From Gammaproteobacteria bacterium (GTDB taxonomy: Bacteria > Pseudomonadota > Gammaproteobacteria > Steroidobacterales > Steroidobacteraceae), in the NCBI GenBank assembly GCA_947469285.1, contig CANIOW010000007.1:43714-107713 (forward strand): DNA of 64,000 bases. The letters are read 5' to 3'. Within the stretch, counting starts at the first letter, position 1. Every line of letters begins with the position of its first letter. Both the position numbers and the translations under genes were made by a program. The notes under the pieces were generated by a model that searched no databases, was not told where the DNA came from, and was given only the letters and a program-made list of their open reading frames with translations. Of this stretch, positions 45,727-53,467 are shown piece by piece.

Positions 45727-45765
45727 TAGCTAACGACCTGAGTTTCCAAGGACACCTGCACCCCC

Positions 45766-46776
45766 ATGACTGGCTTGCCTGATTCGATGCGTTTTATTGC
45801 GGCGCGCGCCGCGGGAGGCCCCGAGGTGCTGGTAGCACAGCGCATGGCGTTGCCGGTGCCGCGTGCCGATGAAGTGCTCATTCGTGTCGCCGCCGCAGGC
45901 GTCAACCGTCCCGATGTGGCGCAGCGCACCGGCCTTTATCCGCCACCCCCCGGCGCCAGCCCAGTGATCGGGCTTGAGGTGGCCGGCGAAGTGGTTGCCT
46001 GCGGCACAGCGGTGACGACCTGGCAGGTGGGGCAGCAGGTCACGGGCCTGGCCAACGGCGGTGGTTACGCCGAATACTGTGCCGTGCCGGCTAGCCAATG
46101 TTTGCCGTGGCCGGTGGGCTACGACGCCATCCGCGCGGCGGCCTTGCCAGAAACCTATTTCACGGTGTGGGCCAACCTGATGCTCCATGGGCGCTTCAAG
46201 GCGGGTGAGACGGTGCTGGTGCACGGGGGCACCAGTGGCATTGGTGTGACGGCGCTACAGTTGGTGCGCGAGTTTGGGGGACGTGCGTATGCTACCGCCG
46301 GGTCTGCCGCGAAGTGCGCGGCTTGTCTAAGCTTTGGTGCCGTGGCGGCGGTCCCTTACCGCGATGAAGATTTTGCAGCGCGTATCGCTACCCTCACGGA
46401 AGGGCGCGGGGTGGATATTGTGCTGGATATTGTCGGCGCCCCTTATTTCGAGCGCAATCTCGCTTGTCTGGCGCTGGACGGCCGACTGGTGCAGGTGTCC
46501 ACCATGCAAGGCGCCAAAGGCGCTGCGATCGACTTATTTCAGGTCATGCGCCGACGGCTGGTGATTACCGGCTCGACCATGCGTCCGCGCACCACGCTAG
46601 AAAAAGCGGCCATTGCGCATGACTTGCTAGAGCGGGTGTGGCCGGCACTATCGGCCGGGCGTGCCGGGCCGGTCATCCATGCCACGTTCCCGCTCGCCGC
46701 CGCCGCCGAGGCGCATCGACTGATGGAGTCGAGCGCGCACATCGGGAAAATCGTCCTCGAAGTGGCGACGCTCTAG
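45766..46776 (+). CDS. NAD(P)H:quinone oxidoreductase, zinc-independent MDR (PIG3/zeta-crystallin-like)
   Basis: A 336-residue medium-chain reductase without zinc ligands. The N-terminal GroES-like part has AAGVNRPDVAQRTGLYPPPPGASP near residue 42 and GLEVAGEVVACG near 66. The nucleotide loop is VHGGTSGIGVTALQLV near 150. The PIG3 group reduces quinones with NADPH. It lies 39 bp after the CDF gene and 24 bp before the MFS gene, all on the plus strand. No unusual feature in sequence. Confidence 0.93.
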   Translation: MTGLPDSMRFIAARAAGGPEVLVAQRMALPVPRADEVLIRVAAAGVNRPDVAQRTGLYPPPPGASPVIGLEVAGEVVACGTAVTTWQVGQQVTGLANGGGYAEYCAVPASQCLPWPVGYDAIRAAALPETYFTVWANLMLHGRFKAGETVLVHGGTSGIGVTALQLVREFGGRAYATAGSAAKCAACLSFGAVAAVPYRDEDFAARIATLTEGRGVDIVLDIVGAPYFERNLACLALDGRLVQVSTMQGAKGAAIDLFQVMRRRLVITGSTMRPRTTLEKAAIAHDLLERVWPALSAGRAGPVIHATFPLAAAAEAHRLMESSAHIGKIVLEVATL

Positions 46777-46800
46777 CCGCTTCACGCCAAGGTGTCACTG

Positions 46801-48072
46801 GTGACTACTGTTTCTCCACCGGCTGCGAGCCCATCACCCCGATATCTGGTGTTCCTGCTGGCAGTGGTGCTGCTCATCAGCTATGTGGATCGCGGTAATC
46901 TGGCTACTGCGGCGCCGCTGATCAAACAAGAGCTGCAGCTGGATACGGCCCAAATTGGGCTGTTGCTGTCGGCGTTCTATTGGACGTATGTCGCCTGCAT
47001 GGTGCCGGTGGGGTGGGCGACTGAACGCTTCGGCGCACACCGTGTGCTCGCCGTGGGTGCCACGCTATGGGCGGTCGCGACACTGCTGACCGGCTTCGCG
47101 CATGGCTTGCTGTCATTGCTCTTGTTGCGTCTGGCGCTCGGGGTGGGGGAAAGCGCGGTGTTTCCCGCCAGTTCCAGTCTCATCGCTACCCATGTACCGG
47201 TGGAACGCCGGGGTGGGGCCAACGGCATGATCAGTTTTGGTTATCTGGTGGGGCCGGCCATCGGGACTTTCGTCGGCGGCTGGCTGATGCAGCGGCACGG
47301 CTGGCGGCCAGTGTTCCTGCTGTTTGGTGCGCTGTCGCTGCTTTGGCTGTGGCCATGGTTGCGCTATACGGCGCGCACCGCTGCAGTGGCGGTACGGCCG
47401 GCAACGCTTGAACAGATGCCAAGCTATGCGCAGATCTTGCGGCAGCGTGGCTTGTGGGGGGTGTCCCTCGGACATTTTGCCGGCAACTACAACTGGTACT
47501 TTATTCTCTCCTTCCTGCCGCTGTACCTGGTGGAAGTTCGCGGCTTTTCAATGGGCACCATGGCCGGCGTCGCGGGCGGTGCTTACCTGGTGAATGCCGT
47601 GTCGGCGATGCTGTCAGGCTGGTACGCCGACCGGTGGATCCGCGCCGGTCGTTCGGCCACGGTGTTCTACAAATGGGCCATGACGCTCAGCCATGTGGTA
47701 TCGATTGGTGCCATGGCCGGCATGTTGCTGTTGCCAGTGCGCGAATCCATCGCCTGTCTATTTCTCTACGAAGTGTTCCTGGGGTTCTCCTCCCCAGGCA
47801 CGTTCGGCATTGGCCAGATTCTGGCCGGTCCGCTGGCGACGGGCCGCTGGATTGGTGTGCAGAATTTCTGCGGCAATATCGCGGGCATTCTCGCGCCGGC
47901 CCTGAGTGGTTGGATGGTGCTGGCAACGGGTAACTATGTGCTGGCCTTCACCGTGGCCGGTTTAATCAATGTGCTGGGCATCTTCGGTTGGGGGTATCTG
48001 TTGCCGAAGGTAGAACCCATCGACTGGTCCGCGCCTGCGCGCGTCACGCGCGTGGGTCCGCTGCGCTCATGA
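46801..48072 (+). CDS. MFS transporter, ACS (anion:cation symporter) group
   Basis: A 423-residue carrier with 12 hydrophobic segments. ISYVDRGNLATAAPLIKQELQL in helix 1, SAFYWTYVACMVPVGWATERFGAHRVL and LRLALGVGESAVFPASSSLIATHVP are typical of the ACS family, which takes up organic anions such as hexuronates, phthalate or glucarate. I favour GTG at 46801 over GTG at 46792 because AAGGTG lies at good spacing. Its TGA overlaps the next ATG (ATGA). It is coupled to the VanX-type dipeptidase gene, so the two may share a substrate, but no specific one can be assigned. Confidence 0.88.
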   Translation: MTTVSPPAASPSPRYLVFLLAVVLLISYVDRGNLATAAPLIKQELQLDTAQIGLLLSAFYWTYVACMVPVGWATERFGAHRVLAVGATLWAVATLLTGFAHGLLSLLLLRLALGVGESAVFPASSSLIATHVPVERRGGANGMISFGYLVGPAIGTFVGGWLMQRHGWRPVFLLFGALSLLWLWPWLRYTARTAAVAVRPATLEQMPSYAQILRQRGLWGVSLGHFAGNYNWYFILSFLPLYLVEVRGFSMGTMAGVAGGAYLVNAVSAMLSGWYADRWIRAGRSATVFYKWAMTLSHVVSIGAMAGMLLLPVRESIACLFLYEVFLGFSSPGTFGIGQILAGPLATGRWIGVQNFCGNIAGILAPALSGWMVLATGNYVLAFTVAGLINVLGIFGWGYLLPKVEPIDWSAPARVTRVGPLRS

Positions 48073-49190
48073 AACGCGAGTTAGATCCATCCTTGGCACC
48101 GGCAGCATCGCTGCCCATTCTCTCTCTCACGCGACGTGTGGCTCGTGTCAGGCGTGGGGTGCGGGTCGCAGCTTGGGCGCTCATGGGTGTCTGGTCATTC
48201 ACTGGTGCGTTCGCGCAGCCGGCCTTGAACCCGCCGCCGCGCCCTTCCGAGATGCCGGTGGAATGGGAGCCGTTGGTGGGTGACTATGGCCCCATGGCGG
48301 AGGCCAAGCCGCTGCTTGTCTTGGAGCGTGAGGGCCAGTTATGGGTGGCGCATCCAGAGGGCGAAACCCAGGCGCTCGCGCGAGTCAGTCCCACCGTCTA
48401 TGCCACCGGCCATGCGGTCACTCCCGAAGTGACGCTGTCGTTGGCGCCGACCGGCGTGGCTACTTTGCGCATTGCTGCCCTCGCGGTGTTACGTCGCGAC
48501 TACTTGGCCGCGAGCGGTAGTTTTACGGTGCATCCTGCGCGTCCCGTTGCGCAGCTCAGAGCAGAAGCTCTCAGCGCCACCATGCCGGTGGAAGCCGGCG
48601 TCTTTCGGCAGCCCGAGTTGGTTGAGCTAGCCACGCTCGATCCCTTGCTGCACCTGGACATTCGGTATGCCTCGACGAATAATTTTTTGGGAACGCCGGT
48701 TTACTCGCAGGCGCGTGCGTTTTTGCAGCGCCCGGCCGCCGAGGCCTTAGTGCGGGTGCTGGGGAAGCTGCAGCCGCTGGGATATGGACTCCTGATCCAC
48801 GATGCGTATCGTCCGTGGTATGTCACGAAGATCTTTTGGGAGGCCACGCCACCGGAAGGAAAAATTTTCGTCGCCGACCCAGCGCAGGGTTCGCGCCATA
48901 ATCGCGGCTGCGCGGTGGACTTGACGCTATACGAACTGGCCACTGGAAAACCGGTACCGATGCCAGGGACCTATGACGAGATGTCGCCGCGTTCGTTTCC
49001 TACCTACCCGGGGGGAACATCGCTACAGCGCTGGCACCGGGAGTTGCTCCGGGTAGCGATGACGTCGGAAGGCTATACGGTCTACGAAACCGAGTGGTGG
49101 CACTTCGACTATCAGGACTGGAAGGCCTACCCGATTCTCAACCTGCCATTTGAAGCGCTGAACGTGGCTCAGGGTTTCGGCAAGCCGTAG
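48069..49190 (+). CDS. VanX-type D-Ala-D-Ala dipeptidase (M15) with long N-terminal domain
   Basis: A 373-residue zinc peptidase. A signal or membrane segment lies at about residues 33-50. The M15D core begins near 200 with LDIRYASTNNFLGTPVY and has zinc ligands His277 (SRHNRGCAVD) and Asp284, catalytic Glu342 and ligand His345 (ETEWWHFDY). VanX/DdpX enzymes are about 190-205 residues; here an extra domain of about 140 residues (50-190, beta-rich, unrecognised) precedes the core. Periplasmic D-Ala-D-Ala hydrolysis (DdpX-like) is the likely role. No vanHA genes are near. ATG overlaps the MFS stop. Confidence 0.9.
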   Translation: MKRELDPSLAPAASLPILSLTRRVARVRRGVRVAAWALMGVWSFTGAFAQPALNPPPRPSEMPVEWEPLVGDYGPMAEAKPLLVLEREGQLWVAHPEGETQALARVSPTVYATGHAVTPEVTLSLAPTGVATLRIAALAVLRRDYLAASGSFTVHPARPVAQLRAEALSATMPVEAGVFRQPELVELATLDPLLHLDIRYASTNNFLGTPVYSQARAFLQRPAAEALVRVLGKLQPLGYGLLIHDAYRPWYVTKIFWEATPPEGKIFVADPAQGSRHNRGCAVDLTLYELATGKPVPMPGTYDEMSPRSFPTYPGGTSLQRWHRELLRVAMTSEGYTVYETEWWHFDYQDWKAYPILNLPFEALNVAQGFGKP

Positions 49191-49200
49191 GTGGACCTGG

Positions 49201-50619
49201 TCATTCCGGGATCACCTTACCGGGGTTGAGAATGCCCCGGGGGTCATACAGCGCTTTCAGTTGGCGCATCAGCGCCTGTTTTTGCGGACTGGCTAAACGC
49301 GTCAGCGTGGCTTTTTTCTCCAGACCAATGCCGTGTTCGGCAGAGAAAGAGCCACCGGCCTCCAACAAACCGGCAGTCACCAACGGAGCCAGTTCCGCGT
49401 AGCGGGCAGTGATGGGCGTGGCGGCATTCAAGGTAAGGTGCAGGTTGCCATCGGCCAGATGACCCACGATGAACAAGGCCAGTGACGGGTCATACACCTG
49501 CAGCCGGGTCCGCAGTGCCGCGACATAGTCGGCAAGCGCTGAGAGTGGCACGGACACGTCAAACCACAGCCCCCCCGGGTGCTCGCGGTCGACGGCCCAG
49601 TCTTCACGCACCCGCCAGAAGGCTTGCCGTTGTGTCTCGTTGTGGGCTACGCGACCGTCAACCACCAGGCCTGCCTCCAACGCCGTATCTAACCAGCTCA
49701 GTAGGACCGTTTCAGCCGCGGCCGCCGTGGCCGCGGTCATTTCCACCAGCAGCAGGTAGGGCGCCGTCGCCAGTTCGGTCAGGTCAGTCAACCCCAGCGC
49801 GCGGCAGACGCTGGCGGCGTGGTTGCCCGACATGATTTCCAGCGCTGTCAGGGACGCGCTGAGGGAGTGGGTGAGGGCAGCGGCAGCCGGTAAGCTGGCC
49901 ACGGCCACGAGCGCCGTGGCGAGAGGCCCTTCGGCGGGAACCAGAGCGATTGCGATTCGGGTCACCACGCCCAGCGTCCCCTCTGCGCCAATCAGGAGCC
50001 GCTCGACGGCGAGGCCTTCATTGCGTTTGCGGACCTGGCAGAGTTCGGTCAGTACCGTGCCGTCGGCCAGCACCACTTCCAGTCCAAGCACTCGTTCGCG
50101 CATAGTGCCGTGACGAAAGGCCGCTGACCCGCCTGCGTTGGTGGAGACCAAGCCGCCGAGGGTGGCGGAGTCCCGCGCGCCAAGATCGATGCCGGCCGCC
50201 AAGCCGTCGCGCGCCGCGCGTGCGGCCAGGGCGGCGAGCGTTACGCCAGCGCCGACCACCGCGGTGCGGCTCAGCGGGTCAAAGACTTCGATGGTATTGA
50301 GCCGCTCGAGCGACAAGGCCAGCTCGCCGACTGCGGTGACGGCCCCGCCCGACAGACCAGTGCGCCCGCCTTGCGGGACGACGGCGATGCGCTGTGCATG
50401 ACAGTAGGCCAGAACCGCCGCGACCTCCTGTGTCGATCCGGGGCGCAGCTCGCAAGTGGCGCGGCGATTGTGCGGGTCGATGCCTGGGTCCAGTGTGGCC
50501 AGGTCAGCCGCGTGGCGGACATACGCCGCCCCCACCAGACGCGTCAGGAACGCGATATCGCCGGTACTGATCGGCACGTGTCGGGGCGTGGGCGTGGGCG
50601 TTGGCATGGGCAGGAGCAT
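49201..50619 (-). CDS. FAD-binding 2-hydroxyacid oxidase/dehydrogenase (GlcD/D-lactate type)
   Basis: A 472-residue flavoenzyme of the FAD-linked oxidase (PCMH) family. FAD-binding segments: VVPQGGRTGLSGGAV near residue 83, GARDSATLGGLVSTNAGG near 145, and the GAEGTLGVVTRI segment near 215. The C-terminal half shows HLADGNLHLTL and SAEHGIGLEKK with NPGKVIP at the end, as in GlcD and D-2-hydroxyglutarate dehydrogenases. It would oxidise a D-2-hydroxyacid to the 2-oxoacid. The N-terminus contains a Pro-Thr repeat. It faces a ThDP decarboxylase across an 82 bp divergent spacer. Confidence 0.92.
   Translation of the reverse strand: MLLPMPTPTPTPRHVPISTGDIAFLTRLVGAAYVRHAADLATLDPGIDPHNRRATCELRPGSTQEVAAVLAYCHAQRIAVVPQGGRTGLSGGAVTAVGELALSLERLNTIEVFDPLSRTAVVGAGVTLAALAARAARDGLAAGIDLGARDSATLGGLVSTNAGGSAAFRHGTMRERVLGLEVVLADGTVLTELCQVRKRNEGLAVERLLIGAEGTLGVVTRIAIALVPAEGPLATALVAVASLPAAAALTHSLSASLTALEIMSGNHAASVCRALGLTDLTELATAPYLLLVEMTAATAAAAETVLLSWLDTALEAGLVVDGRVAHNETQRQAFWRVREDWAVDREHPGGLWFDVSVPLSALADYVAALRTRLQVYDPSLALFIVGHLADGNLHLTLNAATPITARYAELAPLVTAGLLEAGGSFSAEHGIGLEKKATLTRLASPQKQALMRQLKALYDPRGILNPGKVIPE
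50584..50607. repeat. Short tandem repeat in the flavoenzyme N-terminus
   Basis: Four 6-bp units (gggcgt three times, then a tggcat variant) encode the Pro-Thr repeat MPTPTPTP at the start of the FAD-binding oxidase. Slippage here would change only Pro-Thr copy number. Confidence 0.7.
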
Positions 50620-50701
50620 AGGGTCCGCAATAGCGAAGCGGCATTCTCACGGTTAGGTGTGGGCGGCGTCAAAGTGGGATACTGCTCACTAGGAGTAAAA
50701 C

Positions 50702-52330
50702 ATGCAAAAGACCTTGGGTTCCTACCTGATCGAAGTGCTTGAGGCACAAGGTGTCCGGCATGTTTTCGGCATTCCCGGGGTGCACAACCTGGAGCTCTAT
50801 CGTGGCCTGGCAACCTCTGGCATCTGCCATGTGGCGGGACGGCATGAGCAGGGTCTGGGCTTCATGGCGGACGGGTATGCACGCGTTAGTGGCGAGCTGG
50901 GGGTGTGCTTCACGATCACGGGTCCAGGCCTGACCAATATTGCTACCGCCATGGGGCAGGCCGCGGCAGATTCCATCCCGCTGCTGGTCATCTCGAGCGA
51001 GAACCGTCGCGGTGAAATTGGCACGGGCAAGGGCTATCTGCACGAGACGCCTGACCAGTTGGGTATTGGTTCGCGAGTGGCCGGTTCTAGTCAGCGCATT
51101 ACGCATCCGGAAGATCTGGTGCCTGCGCTAGAGCGCATCTTTCGCGCTGCACGTAGCGCGCGCCCGCAGCCCGCTTATCTGGAAATTCCACGCGATGTGC
51201 TGACCGAGGAGGCAGGACATTTACCCGCCGCGGTGCGCTTCGCGGTGCCGGCGCCGGTGGTACCTGCCGCCACGGCCGTGGCCGCGGCTGCCGAGCGGCT
51301 GGCCGCCGCCCGGGCTCCGCTCATCATCGCCGGCGGCGGTGCGCTGCGGGCTGCTGCCGAAGTAGGTGCGCTGGCAGAACGTCTCGGAGCACCGTTGGTG
51401 ACGACGATCAATGCGCGTGGTTTGCTGCCACCGGGGCATGCCTTGAATGTGCCGTTTAGTCCTTCGTTGGCGCCGGTGCGTGAACTGGTGGCGGGGGCCG
51501 ATGTCGTGCTCGCTATCGGCACTGAATTTGGGCAGACCGACTATGACATGTACGGCGTGTCTGAATTCGCACAGCCCGCCGGGCTGATTCGTATCGACAT
51601 CGACCGCGATCAATTGCAGCGTAACGTGCGGCCGGAGCTGCCACTGCTGGGCGATGCCACAGCGACGCTGCAGGCCCTCTTGGCGGCGCTGCCGTTGGCA
51701 GCTTTACGGAGCGCAGAGGGCGACGCGGCGGTCAATAGCGCCGGTGCTGTGCGTGCCGCCGACGCTCGGCAAGCCGCTTTCGCGGCGCTTACTCCGGCCA
51801 TGCAGCGGCAAGTGGCTTTTCTGGAAGTGATTCGCGATACCGTGCCCGCGGCCCTGCTGGTTGGCGATTCCACCCAAGCCGTCTATGCCGGTAACCTGGG
51901 GTTTGCGGCGGCGACCAGCGGCTCATGGTTCAACAGTGCCACGGGCTATGGATCGTTGGGCTATGCCTTGCCCGCTTCGACGGGCGCTAGTCTGGCGGCG
52001 CCCCACCGGCCGGTGGTGTGCCTAGTGGGCGATGGGGGGCTGCAGTTTTCACTCGGTGAGCTGGCCGGGCCGCGCGAAGCCGATGCCTGGACCGCTATTG
52101 TGATCTGGAACAACCGTGGCTACGGGGAGATCAAAACCTCGATGCTAGCGGTCGGTATTGAACCTGAAGGCGTGGATGTGTTGCCGCCGGACTTCGACTT
52201 GCTGGCGCAGGCGTATGGCTATCGCTACCGGCGTGTCGACAGCCTGGCCACCTTAGAGCAGGCCATGCGTGACTTCGCGGCGCGCCGCCAAGTGGTGGTG
52301 CTTGAAGTGCAGGCCGACGCCTTCGAATGA
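50702..52330 (+). CDS. ThDP-dependent 2-oxoacid decarboxylase (AruI/acetolactate synthase-like)
   Basis: A 542-residue thiamin-diphosphate enzyme. FGIPGVHNLELYRGLA near residue 23, RHEQGLGFMADGYARVSG near 47 (with the conserved ThDP Glu) and FTITGPGLTNIATAMGQA are features shared with AruI (5-guanidino-2-oxopentanoate decarboxylase) and with acetolactate synthase catalytic subunits. The C-terminal ThDP motif GDGGLQFSLGEL...NN is near 442-470. No small regulatory subunit gene is nearby, so decarboxylation is more likely than branched-chain biosynthesis. It is divergent from the FAD-linked 2-hydroxyacid oxidase and could use its product. Confidence 0.88.
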   Translation: MQKTLGSYLIEVLEAQGVRHVFGIPGVHNLELYRGLATSGICHVAGRHEQGLGFMADGYARVSGELGVCFTITGPGLTNIATAMGQAAADSIPLLVISSENRRGEIGTGKGYLHETPDQLGIGSRVAGSSQRITHPEDLVPALERIFRAARSARPQPAYLEIPRDVLTEEAGHLPAAVRFAVPAPVVPAATAVAAAAERLAAARAPLIIAGGGALRAAAEVGALAERLGAPLVTTINARGLLPPGHALNVPFSPSLAPVRELVAGADVVLAIGTEFGQTDYDMYGVSEFAQPAGLIRIDIDRDQLQRNVRPELPLLGDATATLQALLAALPLAALRSAEGDAAVNSAGAVRAADARQAAFAALTPAMQRQVAFLEVIRDTVPAALLVGDSTQAVYAGNLGFAAATSGSWFNSATGYGSLGYALPASTGASLAAPHRPVVCLVGDGGLQFSLGELAGPREADAWTAIVIWNNRGYGEIKTSMLAVGIEPEGVDVLPPDFDLLAQAYGYRYRRVDSLATLEQAMRDFAARRQVVVLEVQADAFE

Positions 52331-52343
52331 CTGTTGGGGTAGA

Positions 52344-52394
52344 GGGCGCATGGCGCCCCATGAGGTTCAGCCTAGGTTCAGCCCGGGCTGAACC
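52344..52394. terminator. Two hairpins between convergent genes
   Basis: GGGCGC-ATG-GCGCCC (52344-52358) is a 6-bp stem with 3-base loop, and a perfect 20-bp palindrome GGTTCAGCCC/GGGCTGAACC spans 52375-52394. A partial direct copy of the latter's left arm lies at 52364. They fill the spacer between the convergent decarboxylase and BHMT-like genes and probably terminate both. Confidence 0.5.
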
Positions 52395-52412
52395 CCGCTA
52401 GGTCCAGTCCGG

Positions 52413-53414
52413 TCAGGTGCGGCGGTTGCGCCGACCTTCGCTCACGCGGTGGCCGCTTTTGGCGCCCGGCGCTTGTAGCGGGCCCAGTTCTGCCACGACT
52501 TTGGCTTCATCGGGTCGCGCGCCGGCGTGGTGAGCATCCACCGCATGCCGCATGGCCGACAGATGACCAAAGCCGGTGCCGCAGCAGCCACCCACGATCT
52601 GGGCTCCGGAGTCCAGCGCCAGACCTGCGTAGTTCGCCATCAGTTCTGGGGTGCCGCTGTAGTGGATAGTGGTGCCGATGAACTGCGGGATGCCCGCATT
52701 GGCCTTGGCAATGATGGCAATGCCAGCGGCCTTAGCGGTCATGCCGAGAATGCTGATGAGCAGATCCGAGGCGCCCACGCCGCAGTTGGCGCCAATGGCC
52801 ACGGGCGGCGGGCTGAGCTCTTGAGCAAACTCCACCAGCGCCGCCGGGGTGATGCCCATCATGGTGCGACCAGCCGTGTCGAAGCTGGCGGTAAAGGTGT
52901 AGGGAATGCCTACCCGCGCAGCAGCGACGGCGGCGGCGCGGATCTCCTCGAGTGAGGACATGGTTTCGATCCAGGCGACATCAGCGCCGCCGGCTTTCAG
53001 GCCCGCCATCTGTTCGCTGAAGACTTCGATGGCCATCGCTTCGGTGAGTTCACCCAGCGGCTCGAACAGATCGCCGGTGGGCCCCACCGACCCGGCGACA
53101 ACCACGGGGCGCCCTGCCTTGTCGGCCACAGTGCGTGCATGCTGCGCGGCCAGCTGGTTGATCTCATGCACCCGGTGTTCCATGCCGTGCAGCATCAAGC
53201 GACGGGCATTACCACCGAAGGTGTTGGTCAGAATAATGTCGGCACCGGCATCGACGAACCCCTGATGCAAGGCCTGCACACGGTCTGGGTGTTCCATGTT
53301 CCACATTTCTGGCGCATCGCCAGAGGTCAGACCCATGGCGAACAAATTGGTGCCGGTGGCTCCATCGGCGAGCAAGACCTTGCCGGAAGCGAGTAATGCG
53401 GAAAGCGAGGCCAT
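52413..53414 (-). CDS. Betaine-homocysteine methyltransferase-like zinc enzyme
   Basis: A 333-residue Pfam S-methyl_trans barrel protein. LLADGATGTNLFAMGL at the start, IILTNTFGGNARRL near residue 60, GPTGDLFEPLGELT near 115, and zinc Cys residues in IGANCGVG (near 210) and IVGGCCGTGFGHL (near 283) are all present. It transfers a methyl group to homocysteine; the sequence is nearest to the bacterial betaine-homocysteine type, but the donor is uncertain. ATG 53414 is preceded by AAGGAT. It ends the minus-strand block and could capture a methyl group released by the catabolic enzymes. Confidence 0.9.
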   Translation of the reverse strand: MASLSALLASGKVLLADGATGTNLFAMGLTSGDAPEMWNMEHPDRVQALHQGFVDAGADIILTNTFGGNARRLMLHGMEHRVHEINQLAAQHARTVADKAGRPVVVAGSVGPTGDLFEPLGELTEAMAIEVFSEQMAGLKAGGADVAWIETMSSLEEIRAAAVAAARVGIPYTFTASFDTAGRTMMGITPAALVEFAQELSPPPVAIGANCGVGASDLLISILGMTAKAAGIAIIAKANAGIPQFIGTTIHYSGTPELMANYAGLALDSGAQIVGGCCGTGFGHLSAMRHAVDAHHAGARPDEAKVVAELGPLQAPGAKSGHRVSEGRRNRRT

Positions 53415-53467
53415 GCACGAGATCCTTTGAAAAAGTTCGCGTGCAGGATACCACTGCGGATGCCTGG

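Noticed and set aside
48069..49190. Vancomycin resistance because of a VanX-type enzyme
   Set aside because: No vanH, vanA or vanRS genes are present; D-Ala-D-Ala dipeptidases of the DdpX type serve in cell-wall recycling.
50702..52330. Acetolactate synthase catalytic subunit (ilvB)
   Set aside because: No ilvN-type regulatory gene nearby, and the N-terminal sequence is closer to AruI-like decarboxylases.
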